DNA from: DATJGR01 sp963812255
Lineage (GTDB): Bacteria; Pseudomonadota; Gammaproteobacteria; Pseudomonadales; Azotimanducaceae
Direction: 5' to 3'
Assembly (NCBI GenBank): GCA_963812255.1
Contig: CAWEUM010000005.1
Location: 1,612,001 to 1,676,000, forward strand
DNA: 64,000 bases
The stretch's first letter is position 1, and every line of letters starts with the position of its first letter. Below are positions 9,033 through 18,602 of this stretch, piece after piece. The position numbers and the translations under genes are program-made. The notes beneath the pieces are model-generated. The model was given only the letters and a program-made list of their open reading frames with translations, ran no database searches and had not been told where the DNA came from.

Positions 9033-9428
9033 CTACAGCCGGTCCAGCAGACTCCCATGCGGCAGGAACCGATTTGTCGTGTGCGCCTTGATCCATGCCG
9101 TGAGTGCTTTCGGATAGGTCTTTCGGCGCTGCAACTCGCGGACGATCACGATGACCGGTGAGCGCGCGCCGGCTTCCCATCCGGGTAGCTGCATTTCGGC
9201 GATCGTGAGCGCTTTGACGAGGCGAACCAGCCGCGCATCCGGTTCTGGCTCCAGAAGCGGCGACCAAGCGTCCGGCGGCAGCTTCATCAAAGCCGCCCAT
9301 TTCGAAACCTGCTCGGACGATAAACCCAGGTTCGGCTCATCCAACGAATCTGCCACGTCGGACAGTCGCGCCAGCGTCGGCGCATCCAACGGCACCTCTT
9401 CGGGTTGCCAGACTCCAACGTCAGCCAT
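9033..9428 (-). CDS. Conserved hypothetical protein
   Basis: A 131-residue protein of unknown function with no signal peptide or membrane segment. It is acidic at the N-terminus and looks helical, with a W..P.PD.RLV.LVKALTIAEMQLPGWEAG segment in the middle and a basic C-terminal half (RELQRRKTYPKALTAWIKAHT). It is oriented with hisB, 71 bases upstream. The steady coding frame and start at the edge of the intergenic space support a real gene; function is not recognised. Confidence 0.65.
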   Translation of the reverse strand: MADVGVWQPEEVPLDAPTLARLSDVADSLDEPNLGLSSEQVSKWAALMKLPPDAWSPLLEPEPDARLVRLVKALTIAEMQLPGWEAGARSPVIVIVRELQRRKTYPKALTAWIKAHTTNRFLPHGSLLDRL

Positions 9429-9510
9429 CGTTCATCACGGTGTCACAACTTGCGATCAGCCTACCGTCCTTTACAAGGTTGGCACAACATAACCAGGAGC
9501 CTGTGTTGCA

Positions 9511-9858
9511 ATGAATTCATTGATGAATCCACCAGACACTTTCTCAGACGACCAATTCGAGACGCAAGCAACCAATCCGTTCGCAACCAATACAGGTGCT
9601 TCAGCCATGCAATCGGAGCGCATATTCCAACAGCCGGACGGCAACTGGTATTTCCGGATCCGCGGGGACACCACGATGGGGCCCTATTCGACCCACCGCG
9701 AAGCAGATCAGAGCCTGCAACGCTATGTCGCGTCGTGCAGGCGCCAAGGTGAGTTGAGCTTCCGGTGGCCGCGCTGGCTGCATGTGCGCCATTGGGCGCG
9801 TAAGGTCAGCGACGTTCAAACTGGAACCGCGCGTCCCCGCCGAGCTTCGATCCGCTAA
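9511..9858 (+). CDS. Small conserved protein (DUF6316-like, tentative)
   Basis: Up to 115 residues. The conserved core is RIFQQPDGNWYFRIRG followed by MGPYSTHREADQSLQRYV, a short beta-rich motif in small gammaproteobacterial proteins that I associate tentatively with DUF6316. The core begins at a second ATG (9607), so the first 32 residues, rich in Asn/Thr, may be a nonconserved extension. The C-terminus is basic. Function unknown. Confidence 0.6.
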   Translation: MNSLMNPPDTFSDDQFETQATNPFATNTGASAMQSERIFQQPDGNWYFRIRGDTTMGPYSTHREADQSLQRYVASCRRQGELSFRWPRWLHVRHWARKVSDVQTGTARPRRASIR

Positions 9859-9927
9859 CGGCTCACGTGCCCGACAAGTTCGTCGGCAGGCGCGGGGCCG
9901 CCATGCCGTTACCGTATACTGCGCTGC

Positions 9928-12021
9928 ATGCGCAAAGCCCTGCTGATAACGCTCCTTGTTCTGATGTCGGTCGCCGGCGTGGTTTGGTGGCTGTTGGCTG
10001 ATGCCAATCGCTACAAACCTCAGATCGTTGAACTGATCCAATCCCGTACCGGTCTCAACGTCGCCATCCGCGGCGATCTGAAATGGCGTCTGTGGCCACC
10101 GGTGCAACTGGTCGCCGAGGATGTGACCGCGGATTGGACCCCGGAAGCCGCGCAACCGTTGCTTGCCGCTCGTGCGCTGCGGCTGGATGCGGATGTACTG
10201 CCGCTGTTATCGCGCAATCCGAAGTTGGTGATTCAAGGCATCGCAATCGATGGACTGCGCGCGCGTCTCGTCGAACGCGGCGACGTGGCGAACTGGATGC
10301 CGCCGGGCCATGAAGGAAAACCAGCGCCGCCGCTACCTGTACCGCCGCCGACGGCAGCCGATCCAGAGACGCCCTGGCTCGTCGCCAGAATTTCGCTCAA
10401 CGACGCGCTGATCGATTACGTGAAGGACGAAGCATCGACACAGGTCGCCATCGATGCTCTCCAGATGAAAGACATCGAGCCGACACACCGGTTTCCGCTG
10501 CATGCAAAGCTCGTGATCAAGGATTCGCAACGCCAAATCCCACTGACGATCGCGGCGGCACTGACGTTCGACGCGGGCGTCGCGAAATGGGACATCGACG
10601 ACATCGACATCAATGGCGTCTACGGCAACCCCGGCCCGTCGTTTCGATTGGCAGGTGTTGCGCACGTGAACACCGCCGCAGGAACAGCCGATCTCCAGGA
10701 TGCACACCTCGACATAGGCAAAGTGTCGGCAACATTCGACGTCGCGGCGATCGATCTACTGAAGTCGCCACACTACAGCGGCCACGTGGATCTTCCGCAA
10801 CAATCGCTCGACAGCGTGACCGCGACGTTCGGTACACAAGTCGATGTACCGGTTGGCATTCGAGCCGCATTCACGGCGACCGCGGACCGCGTCGATTTGG
10901 CGAACGCCGAACTGCACTACGGTGCGTCGCTGGTGACCGGCAAGATCGGTGCCGCGATCGGTGAAAGACCGAACATCAGTTTCGATCTCGCCACCGATCG
11001 CTTCATCGTACCTTCCAAGAAAACCGCGGTTGCGACGCTCGGTGCCGGCACGTTTGCAGCGCTCGCATTCGCGGCGCCACCCGTTTCGCTCGATCCACCA
11101 CTCGACGAGCCGCTGTTGCCGCTCGAGTTGATACGCAGAACCGATTGGGACGGCAAGTTTGCGGTTGGCGAACTGGTGCAGGACGGAGCGACGTTCCGCA
11201 ATGCGACCGTTGCGTCCAGCAACACTGCGGGTGTCAGTAACACCGCGATCGACCTGCCGCACTTCTTCGGCGGCACGGCGAACACCCAACTGAAAATCGA
11301 CGCCAACGGCAGCGCACCACAATGGACGCTGAAACCGAGAATGAATCACGTCGATAGTCAGGCACTGATGGCGTGGCTCGGCGAGAAGTACGATTGGATC
11401 GCAACGGTTTTCGCGGGCGGCGAATTTGCAATGAGCGGAAACTCCAGCCGCGAGCTGATCGCATCGATGACCAGCCACACCACCTTCGACGGTGGTCAGG
11501 GCGTCATCAATGTCGCAGAGATCAAGAATGCCGCACTGGCTATCGCAAAGATTGCAGGCGGTACGGATAAGGTCGAGAAGTGGCCGGATCGACTGAAATA
11601 CAAGCGCTTTACCGGCGTGTGGGATGCAAAGGGCAACCAACAGCACCTCGATGTCGCACTCGACAATCTGACCCTGAAAGCCACCGGCACAGTCGACCTG
11701 CTCGCTGACGACATGAATCTGCGCGCCACCGCGACGGTGAACGACGATCCAAAGTACGACAGCTTCAAGGTAGGCTCGGCGATGATGGGCCTGCCGTTGC
11801 CGATCCGTTGTAAAGGCTCGATCGCCGCACCGAAATGTGGTGCCGACGAAGACGGAACGCGGCAACTCATAGCACGAGCCTTATCGGGTAAGGACCCTGC
11901 AATGAAGGAGAAGCTCGACAAGGCGATCGATGAGAAGGTGCCCGAGGAATATCGCGATGCCGCCCGTTCCCTGCTCGAGATGCTGAACAAGGGCAGCGAA
12001 TCGAAATCGAAGACGCCCTGA
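9928..12021 (+). CDS. asmA: AsmA family protein
   Basis: A 697-residue envelope protein with one N-terminal transmembrane segment (ALLITLLVLMSVAGVVWWLL) and the AsmA repeat-beta-groove fold: IRGDLKWRLWPPVQLVAEDV near residue 48 and the C-terminal NLTLKATGTVDLLADDMNLR segment. The family is thought to move lipids between the inner and outer membranes and affects outer-membrane biogenesis. It ends 3 bases before mutY, so asmA-mutY-yggX probably form a transcription unit. Confidence 0.88.
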   Translation: MRKALLITLLVLMSVAGVVWWLLADANRYKPQIVELIQSRTGLNVAIRGDLKWRLWPPVQLVAEDVTADWTPEAAQPLLAARALRLDADVLPLLSRNPKLVIQGIAIDGLRARLVERGDVANWMPPGHEGKPAPPLPVPPPTAADPETPWLVARISLNDALIDYVKDEASTQVAIDALQMKDIEPTHRFPLHAKLVIKDSQRQIPLTIAAALTFDAGVAKWDIDDIDINGVYGNPGPSFRLAGVAHVNTAAGTADLQDAHLDIGKVSATFDVAAIDLLKSPHYSGHVDLPQQSLDSVTATFGTQVDVPVGIRAAFTATADRVDLANAELHYGASLVTGKIGAAIGERPNISFDLATDRFIVPSKKTAVATLGAGTFAALAFAAPPVSLDPPLDEPLLPLELIRRTDWDGKFAVGELVQDGATFRNATVASSNTAGVSNTAIDLPHFFGGTANTQLKIDANGSAPQWTLKPRMNHVDSQALMAWLGEKYDWIATVFAGGEFAMSGNSSRELIASMTSHTTFDGGQGVINVAEIKNAALAIAKIAGGTDKVEKWPDRLKYKRFTGVWDAKGNQQHLDVALDNLTLKATGTVDLLADDMNLRATATVNDDPKYDSFKVGSAMMGLPLPIRCKGSIAAPKCGADEDGTRQLIARALSGKDPAMKEKLDKAIDEKVPEEYRDAARSLLEMLNKGSESKSKTP

Positions 12022-12024
12022 CAC

Positions 12025-13089
12025 GTGACCTGGCTTTCCAACCAAGTGATCGAGTGGTTCGATACGCACGGCCGCAAAGATCTGCCATGGCAACATCCAC
12101 GCACGCCATACCGCGTTTGGATCTCGGAAGTCATGTTGCAACAAACGCAAGTGGCAACCGTGATTCCCTACTTCGAGCGTTTCATCGCCCGCTTTCCCAA
12201 CGTCGACACACTGGCGCGTGCGGAGATCGACGAGGTGTTGCACCTGTGGACCGGACTGGGCTACTACGCACGCGGCCGAAATCTCCACGCCGCCGCCCGA
12301 CGCATCGTCGACGCGCATAATTCCGAGTTGCCGCGATCGCTCGACGCGCTGATCGCACTGCCCGGGATCGGTCGCTCCACAGCCGGGGCCATCCTCGCGG
12401 CCGGATACGGCATCCGCGCAGCGATTCTCGACGGAAATGTCAAACGCGTACTGGCGCGCTTTTTCGCTGTGCCCGGTTATCCCGGCGATCGTGCCGTCAG
12501 CGATGCGCTGTGGAACCACGCCGACGCGAGCACGCCACGTGCGCGCGTCGCCGACTACACGCAAGCGATCATGGATCTCGGCGCCACACTGTGTACGCGC
12601 AGCAAACCACGTTGCGTGGAATGCCCCATCGCCGCACGGTGTTCCGCATACATCCAAGATTCGGTCGCCTGCTACCCGACACCCAGGCCGCGCAAAAAGC
12701 TACCGGTCAGGCGCGCGCGAATGTTCCTGCTCGTGGATCCGGCCGGACGCCGTCTGCTCGAACGTCGACCGCCGACCGGCCTCTGGGGCGGACTTTGGAA
12801 CCCGCCGGAGCGCGCGGCAGATTTTGGAGTTGACGCGATACTCGACGAAATCGGGATGATGCCGTCGAACGCGGCCGGGCATCACGCGCTCCCTGCCTTC
12901 CGACACACGTTTACGCACTTCCACCTGGACATCGAGCCGCTGCAGATCGAGCTACTGGCACCCACGTTGTCTGTGGCCGACTGCGACCGCTGGCGCTGGT
13001 ATGCCGACGACGACAACGAACCTCTTGGGCTTTCCGCAGTGGCCGTTAAACTGTTGGCAACCACACACTCGACGTCGGCGGCGCTGTGA
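12025..13089 (+). CDS. mutY: A/G-specific adenine glycosylase
   Basis: A 354-residue base-excision repair enzyme that removes adenine mispaired with 8-oxoguanine. It begins at GTG 12025 (VTWLSNQVIEWFDTHGRKDLPW). The catalytic Glu is in WISEVMLQQTQVATVIPYF, the helix-hairpin-helix is LPGIGRSTAGAIL, and the 4Fe-4S ligands are CTRSKPRCVECPIAARC (C-x6-C-x2-C-x5-C). The C-terminal domain (from about residue 230) is the NUDIX-like 8-oxoG recognition domain. Its stop overlaps the yggX start. Confidence 0.96.
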   Translation: MTWLSNQVIEWFDTHGRKDLPWQHPRTPYRVWISEVMLQQTQVATVIPYFERFIARFPNVDTLARAEIDEVLHLWTGLGYYARGRNLHAAARRIVDAHNSELPRSLDALIALPGIGRSTAGAILAAGYGIRAAILDGNVKRVLARFFAVPGYPGDRAVSDALWNHADASTPRARVADYTQAIMDLGATLCTRSKPRCVECPIAARCSAYIQDSVACYPTPRPRKKLPVRRARMFLLVDPAGRRLLERRPPTGLWGGLWNPPERAADFGVDAILDEIGMMPSNAAGHHALPAFRHTFTHFHLDIEPLQIELLAPTLSVADCDRWRWYADDDNEPLGLSAVAVKLLATTHSTSAAL

Positions 13090-13361
13090 CTCGACTGGTC
13101 TTCTGTCGCAAGTATCAAAGGGAAATGGAGGGTCTAGATACACCGCCGCTACCCGGCGTGCGCGGTCAGGAGATATATCAGACCGTGTCCAAACAAGCCT
13201 GGGCCGAATGGCAGAAGCACCAGACGATGCTGATCAACGAAAAGCATCTCAGCCTGATCGACCCCGAAGCGCGCAAGTATCTGGCGGACCAGATGGAAAA
13301 GTTCCTCAGCAACGCGGATGTCGAGAGTGCTGAAGGCTATGTGCCGCCCACGAGTTCGTGA
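13086..13361 (+). CDS. yggX: Oxidative damage protection protein / Fe(2+)-trafficking protein
   Basis: A 91-residue cytoplasmic protein with the single conserved N-terminal cysteine (VFCRKYQREMEGLDTPP) and the PGVRGQEIYQTVSKQAW and MEKFLSN segments typical of YggX. It protects Fe-S enzymes from oxidants and is linked to iron trafficking. The start is a GTG overlapping the mutY stop (GTGA), a translational coupling conserved with mutY in many gammaproteobacteria; MutY itself needs an Fe-S cluster. Confidence 0.95.
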   Translation: MTRLVFCRKYQREMEGLDTPPLPGVRGQEIYQTVSKQAWAEWQKHQTMLINEKHLSLIDPEARKYLADQMEKFLSNADVESAEGYVPPTSS

Positions 13362-13371
13362 CCGCGTTGCC

Positions 13372-13400
13372 TTGACGGGGTTGGGGGCAGTCGATTTAAT
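13372..13400 (+). promoter_or_regulatory. Predicted sigma-70 promoter of the tRNA-Phe gene
   Basis: TTGACG at 13372-13377 and TTTAAT at 13395-13400 are separated by 17 bases, a good match to a housekeeping promoter. A GC-rich stretch follows. Transcription would begin about 75 bases before the mature tRNA. No other gene lies downstream to explain it. Confidence 0.6.
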
Positions 13401-13480
13401 ACCGCCCGCTTACGACCGGCACGTCGTCGCCCTATTTCAGCAAGTGGCTCGATGATGTCTGTCCTCCAGTTTTTCCTCCA

Positions 13481-13556
<76 letters not shown>

Positions 13557-13624
13557 TGTGTTTCAGTGACCTACGCACCCGCGCAGATCCGTTGGCCACG
13601 TCCATGTGGGGATTTTGTCGGGAT

Positions 13625-13862
13625 TCACGCCGCATTGTGCCGCCTCAACAGTACCAACTCCGGCTTCGTTCCCTTCCGTTCACACACTTGATTCGCCGAT
13701 ATCAGCAGACGAGACAGCTCGGGGGCAGAGTAATGCGTGGTCATCCGCGGATCGGTGACCCAACAGGTCCTGCCGATCCTCGAAGGACACCCCGGCCGCC
13801 CGTAAGCGACGACCAAACGTATGCTTGAGGTCATGGACCGTCTGCCGGCCCACCGAGCCCAT
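13625..13862 (-). pseudogene. Tyrosine integrase C-terminal fragment, frameshifted
   Basis: Two minus-strand frames join into the catalytic end of a phage-type tyrosine recombinase. The upstream frame has TVHDLKHTFGRRLRAAGVSF and LLGHRS (box II His/Lys and the later His). After a frameshift near 13755 the second frame continues MTTHYSAPELSRLL with the nucleophilic Tyr. The N-terminal arm-binding and core-binding domains are absent, so it cannot be active. It ends 69 bases from the tRNA-Phe 3' end, the usual place for an integrase that targets that tRNA. Confidence 0.85.
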
Positions 13863-14230
13863 GGGGCCCCAAGCCTCTCCTACCGTTCGGTCGATCCGAG
13901 CGCACCAGCGGAGACGGCGGACGCGACGCTGCGCCGAAGCAGCGCACTGGTGTTCTGGGAGACTTCAGCTGCGCACCGCTCCGCATGCGCGCGCCAGGAA
14001 GGAGTGCCTCGGGGGAGGGGGGGTGCCTGGGCGGGTCTCGTCGGGAGCAAGCGTGGAAGGTCCAGGTCAAAAACTTCGTGCCCGATCAGCCACTGCGAAG
14101 GCCCTAGCCCAACCCCCTTCCCTGTACCGGTCGATCCCGACCGCGTAGCGAACAACGCCAGCGCAGATGCAGCGCACTAATGCGCCGTTCGCGCGCGAGG
14201 TAGAGGTAGCTGGGCCGGCCGGCATAGGCG
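13863..14230. other. Intergenic stretch without a recognisable gene
   Basis: No convincing gene. Short frames occur on both strands but carry no recognisable domain. The stretch is GC-rich, contains G-runs near 14010-14021, and separates the integrase fragment from the efflux genes, so it may be the decayed remainder of an integrated element. Confidence 0.5.
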
Positions 14231-17200
14231 TTAAGCGGTAAGGTGATGGGCAGTCAGCGGGCGAGAAGTTGAACCGTCTCTTCCCGCAACAAAGCCATGT
14301 TCGGCAGCCTTTGCTGTCCGCAGTTCCGGTTCCTCTGTCGAGTCATCATGGATGTCATCAGCGGTCGGCTTGATCCGGAACCACGCGGCATAGAGCGCAG
14401 GAAGGAAGAGCAGGGTCAGCACTGTGCCGACCGAGGTGCCGCCGATCAGCGTATAGGCCATCGATCCCCAGAAGACAGAGTGTGTCAGGGGGATGAAGGC
14501 CAGCACGGCGGCAAGTGCCGTCAGGATCACCGGCCTCGCGCGTTGCACCGTGGCCTCGATGACGGCGTGATAATCGTCAAGACCGGCCGCGCGGTTCTCC
14601 TTGATCTGTTCGGTCAGGATCAGCGTATTGCGCATCAGGATGCCGGCGAGTCCTATCAGGCCCAGAATGGCGTTGAATCCGAAGGGCTGGTTGAAGGTGA
14701 GCAACATCGGCACGACGCCGACGAGACCGAGCGGCGCCGTCAGCATTACCATGGCCATGGTCGAGAAGGATCGTACCTGCAGCATGATGACGATCAGCAT
14801 GGCGGCAATCATGGCTGGGAACACTTTGCCCAGCGCGGCGTTGGCCTTGGCCGCCCCCTCGATGGATCCGCCCTCTTCAATGTCGTAACCAGGCGGAAGA
14901 GACGCAATGAGCGGCTGAAGAGCCTTCATAACTTGTTTGGATACCTCGGGAGGTTGCGTCGCTTCGTTGATGTCGGAGCGGATCGTAATGACAGGCGTTC
15001 GATCGCGGCGCTTCACGACCGGGTATTCCAGACGGACTTCCGAATGGCCGATCTGGCCGAGCGGAATCTGGCGGCCGTCCCGGCTCATCAGTGTGAAATC
15101 CGCTAGATGCGTCGGGTCCCGCCGCTCGCCGCCGGCGCTGCGCGCCACGATGGGGACATTGCGGATGTCCTCGCGGACCTGCGTAACGGCGATGCCGGTG
15201 AGGAGGAACTGGAGCTGCTGGCTAACCTCCGCTGGTGAGAGGCCGAGGAGGTTCAATCGATCCTGATCCGGGATGAAACGGAGCACGGGTGTGCGATTAC
15301 CCCAATCACGGTTGGCTTGCCGCGCGTCCGGAACGCCCCGCATGATGTCGAGGGCTTTTTCAGAGATAGCGGACAATTGCGCCGGATCGGGGCCAATGAC
15401 CCGAAACTCGACCGGAAACGGCGTGTAAGGGCCGAACACGAGCTGAGTGACGCGCACATTGGCCTCAGGTGCAAGCCCCTGTGACACCGTCTCTCGGAGC
15501 CGATGCTTCAAAGCCTCGCGTGCCTCGGCGTCCGGTGTGAGTACGACGATCTTGGCGAAGGCAGGGTCAGGCAGTTCCGGCGCCATCGAGAAGAAGAAGC
15601 GGGGAGCGCCCTGACCGACATAGCTCGTGACGATCTTGGCCTGGGGCTGGTGCTTCAGCCAGCGTTCGAGCTTCTTGACCGTGGCGGTCGTCGTCTCAAT
15701 GCTGGTGCCTTCCGGCAGACGAACCTCCACCAAAACTTCGGGGCGGTCGGATGTCGGAAAGAACTGCTGTTTGAGGGCGCCCATGCCGACGCCAGAAAGC
15801 GCGAAGGCGATGCCAACGATACCGCAGGCTCCAAACTTGTGGCGCACGGAAAAGGTGATGAGCCGTCGCAGACGCCGATAGTTCGGCGTGTCGTAGATCG
15901 CGTGGTGACCGCCTTCGATCGGTTTGATCGCGGGCAGCATCTTGACGCCAAGATAGGGCGTGAAGACCACCGCGACGATCCAGGAGACGATGAGGGCGAA
16001 CCCCACGACCCAGAAGATGTTGCCGGCGTACTCGCCAGCAGTCGAGCGCGCGAAGCCCACCGGCAGGAACCCGGCGATCGTGACAAGTGTTCCGGACAGC
16101 ATCGGCGCAGCGGTGTGGCTCCACGCATAGGCCGCTGCCTCGATGCGATCCATGCCCTCTTCCATTTTCACCACCATCACCTCGATGGCGATGATGGCGT
16201 CGTCCACCAGAAGACCAAGCGCCAGGATGAGGGCGCCAAGCGTGATGCGATCGAAAAATCGGTCAGTTCCCAGCATGATGAGAAACACGACGGCAAGCGT
16301 CAGGGGCACGGCAGCCGCCACGACGATGCCGACGCGCCAGCCAAGACTGAGCAGACTCACCACCAGCACCACACCGAGGGCCATCGCGAACTTCATCATG
16401 AATTCGTCAACCGCCGAGGTGATGTTGACGGCCTGATCGGTCACCTTGTCCAGCGACATCCCGAGCGGCAGCGTCTGGGCGATGGCCGCAGCCTTGTCCT
16501 TCAGCGCCTTGCCAAGCGCGAGGCCATCCCAGCCCTCCTGCATAACCGCCGCGAGCATGATGGTGGGCTCACCCTGGTGCCGGACGATGTAGGTGGGAGG
16601 ATCCTCGTAGCCGCGGCGAACCTCAGCGATGTCGGAGAGCTTCAGGGTCCGCCCCGCCGCGACGATCGGCGTGTCGGCGATCGCCTGAACACTGTCATAA
16701 GCACCGTCGACGCGTATGAAGACCTTCGGCCCCCGGGTGTCGATCGAGCCGGCCGGTGTGACTGTATTCTGCCGCTGCAAGGCGGCAACGATAACCTGTG
16801 CCGACACGCCGAGGGTCGCCAGCTTGGCGTAGGAAAACTCGACGAATATCTGTTCGGGACGTTCGCCGAGGATGTTGATCTTCTTGACGCCCGGAACGTG
16901 CAGGAGGTCCTGGCGGATCACCTCAGCCTGCCTGACCAGCTCCCGCATCGGCATGCCGTTGGCCTTGAGTGCATAGAGCGCGAAGCTCACGTCCGAATAT
17001 TCATCGTTGACGAAGGGGCCGAAGACGCCGGACGGCAAGTTGCGGGCTTCATCCCCGAGTTTCTTGCGGGCCTGGTAGAACTCATCCTGCACGACAGATG
17101 GCGGCGTGCTGTCCTGCAGCGTAACCGTCATATACGCGTAACCGGGCCGTGTGGTCGTCTCCACCCGGTCGTACCACGTCAGCTCCTGAAGCCGCTTCTC

Positions 17201-17407
17201 CAACGGTTCGGCGACGAGATCTTGCATCTCGCGCGCCGTCGCACCCGGCCATGCCGTCGTGACCGTTAGGGTCTTGATGCTGAAGTTGGGGTCCTCTGCC
17301 CGTCCGAGCCTGAGGAAGGCATAGGCGCCGGCGGCCACTAGCAGGAGGATGAAGAACAGGGTGACGGCCCGTTCGCGAACGGCGATCGCGGAGAGATTGA
17401 GGCTCAT
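14231..17407 (-). CDS. Efflux RND transporter permease subunit (HAE1/AcrB type)
   Basis: A 1058-residue inner-membrane proton-driven drug exporter of full family length. The first transmembrane helix (AVTLFFILLLVAAGAYAFL) is followed by the periplasmic porter domain (DPNFSIKTLTVTTAWPGA), a second helix block containing the proton-relay region GLLVDDAIIAIEVMV, and the second half with another porter and six helices. It starts 1 base inside the stop of the adaptor gene (TGATG), so the pair is translationally coupled. No outer-membrane channel gene accompanies it; it presumably uses a TolC-like partner encoded elsewhere. Confidence 0.93.
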   Translation of the reverse strand: MSLNLSAIAVRERAVTLFFILLLVAAGAYAFLRLGRAEDPNFSIKTLTVTTAWPGATAREMQDLVAEPLEKRLQELTWYDRVETTTRPGYAYMTVTLQDSTPPSVVQDEFYQARKKLGDEARNLPSGVFGPFVNDEYSDVSFALYALKANGMPMRELVRQAEVIRQDLLHVPGVKKINILGERPEQIFVEFSYAKLATLGVSAQVIVAALQRQNTVTPAGSIDTRGPKVFIRVDGAYDSVQAIADTPIVAAGRTLKLSDIAEVRRGYEDPPTYIVRHQGEPTIMLAAVMQEGWDGLALGKALKDKAAAIAQTLPLGMSLDKVTDQAVNITSAVDEFMMKFAMALGVVLVVSLLSLGWRVGIVVAAAVPLTLAVVFLIMLGTDRFFDRITLGALILALGLLVDDAIIAIEVMVVKMEEGMDRIEAAAYAWSHTAAPMLSGTLVTIAGFLPVGFARSTAGEYAGNIFWVVGFALIVSWIVAVVFTPYLGVKMLPAIKPIEGGHHAIYDTPNYRRLRRLITFSVRHKFGACGIVGIAFALSGVGMGALKQQFFPTSDRPEVLVEVRLPEGTSIETTTATVKKLERWLKHQPQAKIVTSYVGQGAPRFFFSMAPELPDPAFAKIVVLTPDAEAREALKHRLRETVSQGLAPEANVRVTQLVFGPYTPFPVEFRVIGPDPAQLSAISEKALDIMRGVPDARQANRDWGNRTPVLRFIPDQDRLNLLGLSPAEVSQQLQFLLTGIAVTQVREDIRNVPIVARSAGGERRDPTHLADFTLMSRDGRQIPLGQIGHSEVRLEYPVVKRRDRTPVITIRSDINEATQPPEVSKQVMKALQPLIASLPPGYDIEEGGSIEGAAKANAALGKVFPAMIAAMLIVIMLQVRSFSTMAMVMLTAPLGLVGVVPMLLTFNQPFGFNAILGLIGLAGILMRNTLILTEQIKENRAAGLDDYHAVIEATVQRARPVILTALAAVLAFIPLTHSVFWGSMAYTLIGGTSVGTVLTLLFLPALYAAWFRIKPTADDIHDDSTEEPELRTAKAAEHGFVAGRDGSTSRPLTAHHLTA

Positions 17408-18516
17408 CAGCTGCCCATGCTTTCAGACGCAGTCCTGATGTGTTCGCCTTCATGCAGGAGCTGAGCGCCGAGCGAAACAATCGGCTCACCACAGCTCAAT
17501 CCGGAGACCACGGCGGTTTCACTGGTCACCCGAACAAGCTTGACAGGCCGAAAGTGCACGGCCGAGGTGGCTTGGTCCAAGACCCAAACACCGGTCTTCT
17601 CGCCGTCATCGAACACGGCTCCCAGCGGCACCTGAACTTCCGGCTGACTTGCCTGGCTTGCAAGCCGAATGGTTACCGTCGCGCCAAGCGGTGCCGCCGC
17701 GGCCTCACCGTCAAGCACATAACGGGCCTCATAGGTACGTGTCTGGGCATCGGCGGAGTCCGACAACTGCCGCAGATGTGCCGTATTGCGGCGCCCATCG
17801 CTCCCATACACGCTGCCCACGGCCACCGAGCCGATCGCCGGCCGAATCGTTTCGGGAAGCGCGACCACTGCTTCGCGGGGACCGGCCTGGGCAAGCCGAA
17901 CCACGGTCTGGCCGGCGGAGATGACCTCTCCCGGCTCGCCAAGCGTTTCGATGACCGTTCCATCCGCGTCCGCCACCAGGACAGAGTAGGTCGCCTCGTT
18001 CGCGGCGACCCGTGCTTGCGCTTCGGCGGCAGCGAGTTGCGCGTTGGCTGTATCCGACGCGGCTTTCGCCTGCTCGTAGCGCTGTCGGGGAACCGATCCA
18101 TCCTTGACCAAACTGGCGTATCGCCGTTCATCTGCGTCCGCCTGAACGGCAGATGCGCGCGCTGCGGCAACGGAGTTGCGCTGCGCCGTAAGCGCCAGGC
18201 GAAGGTCGGTTTCGTCAATCCGCATCAGCGGCTGACCGGCTTTGACCTGCTGACCCGCATTCGCTAGCCGTTCCACGATCTTACCGGCGACGCGAAAACC
18301 GAGATTGCTCTGCACCCTCGCGGCTACGATGCCCGTGAACCCACGTTCGGATCCGGTCACCTGCGCTGGCGTCGCCAATCCGACGATCGGTGGTTCCTGC
18401 CTCGGGTCGCTCACGGCAGAGGCTTCCCGCGTGGGGATGGCAAGTGTGGCGAGTGCCGCCGCCCCTGATACCACGATCAGAACGCCCCCCAGCACAATAG
18501 CGGGTCTCTTTTTCAT
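17407..18516 (-). CDS. Efflux RND transporter periplasmic adaptor subunit
   Basis: A 369-residue HlyD/AcrA-type membrane fusion protein: N-terminal membrane anchor (PAIVLGGVLIVVSGAAALATL), lipoyl halves around GFRVAGKIVERLANAGQQVKAGQPL and ADGTVIETLGEPGEVISAGQ, a coiled-coil hairpin between them (about residues 100-165) and a beta-barrel/membrane-proximal end (VQVPLGAVFDDGEKTGVWV). It connects the RND pump to an outer-membrane channel. It is divergent from the tetR gene at 18603 across an 86-base promoter region. Confidence 0.93.
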   Translation of the reverse strand: MKKRPAIVLGGVLIVVSGAAALATLAIPTREASAVSDPRQEPPIVGLATPAQVTGSERGFTGIVAARVQSNLGFRVAGKIVERLANAGQQVKAGQPLMRIDETDLRLALTAQRNSVAAARASAVQADADERRYASLVKDGSVPRQRYEQAKAASDTANAQLAAAEAQARVAANEATYSVLVADADGTVIETLGEPGEVISAGQTVVRLAQAGPREAVVALPETIRPAIGSVAVGSVYGSDGRRNTAHLRQLSDSADAQTRTYEARYVLDGEAAAAPLGATVTIRLASQASQPEVQVPLGAVFDDGEKTGVWVLDQATSAVHFRPVKLVRVTSETAVVSGLSCGEPIVSLGAQLLHEGEHIRTASESMGS

Positions 18517-18539
18517 GCCATCGCCTCCTCTGGAATAGA

Positions 18540-18583
18540 TTGCGCTCGTACGCTAATATAGGCAGTATAGATTTCGATCGCAA
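18540..18583. promoter_or_regulatory. Candidate TetR operator in the efflux/tetR divergent promoter
   Basis: TTGCGCTCG at 18540-18548 and CGATCGCAA at 18575-18583 form an inverted repeat with one mismatch. It lies between the divergent adaptor gene and tetR, where a TetR-type repressor of its own gene and the pump would bind. A ribosome binding site (AAGGAGA) follows before the tetR ATG. Confidence 0.45.
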
Positions 18584-18602
18584 GCTAAAAAGGAGATTGA
18601 CC

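Noticed and set aside
8962..9300. Extended N-terminus of hisB, as in bifunctional HisB
   Set aside because: The extra 113 residues show no phosphatase motifs and overlap the neighbouring conserved gene; the start at 8961 fits monofunctional HisB.
15503..17269. 588-codon open frame antisense to the RND permease
   Set aside because: It is a shadow frame of a GC-rich conserved gene; its translation is rich in Arg, His and Asp with no domain.
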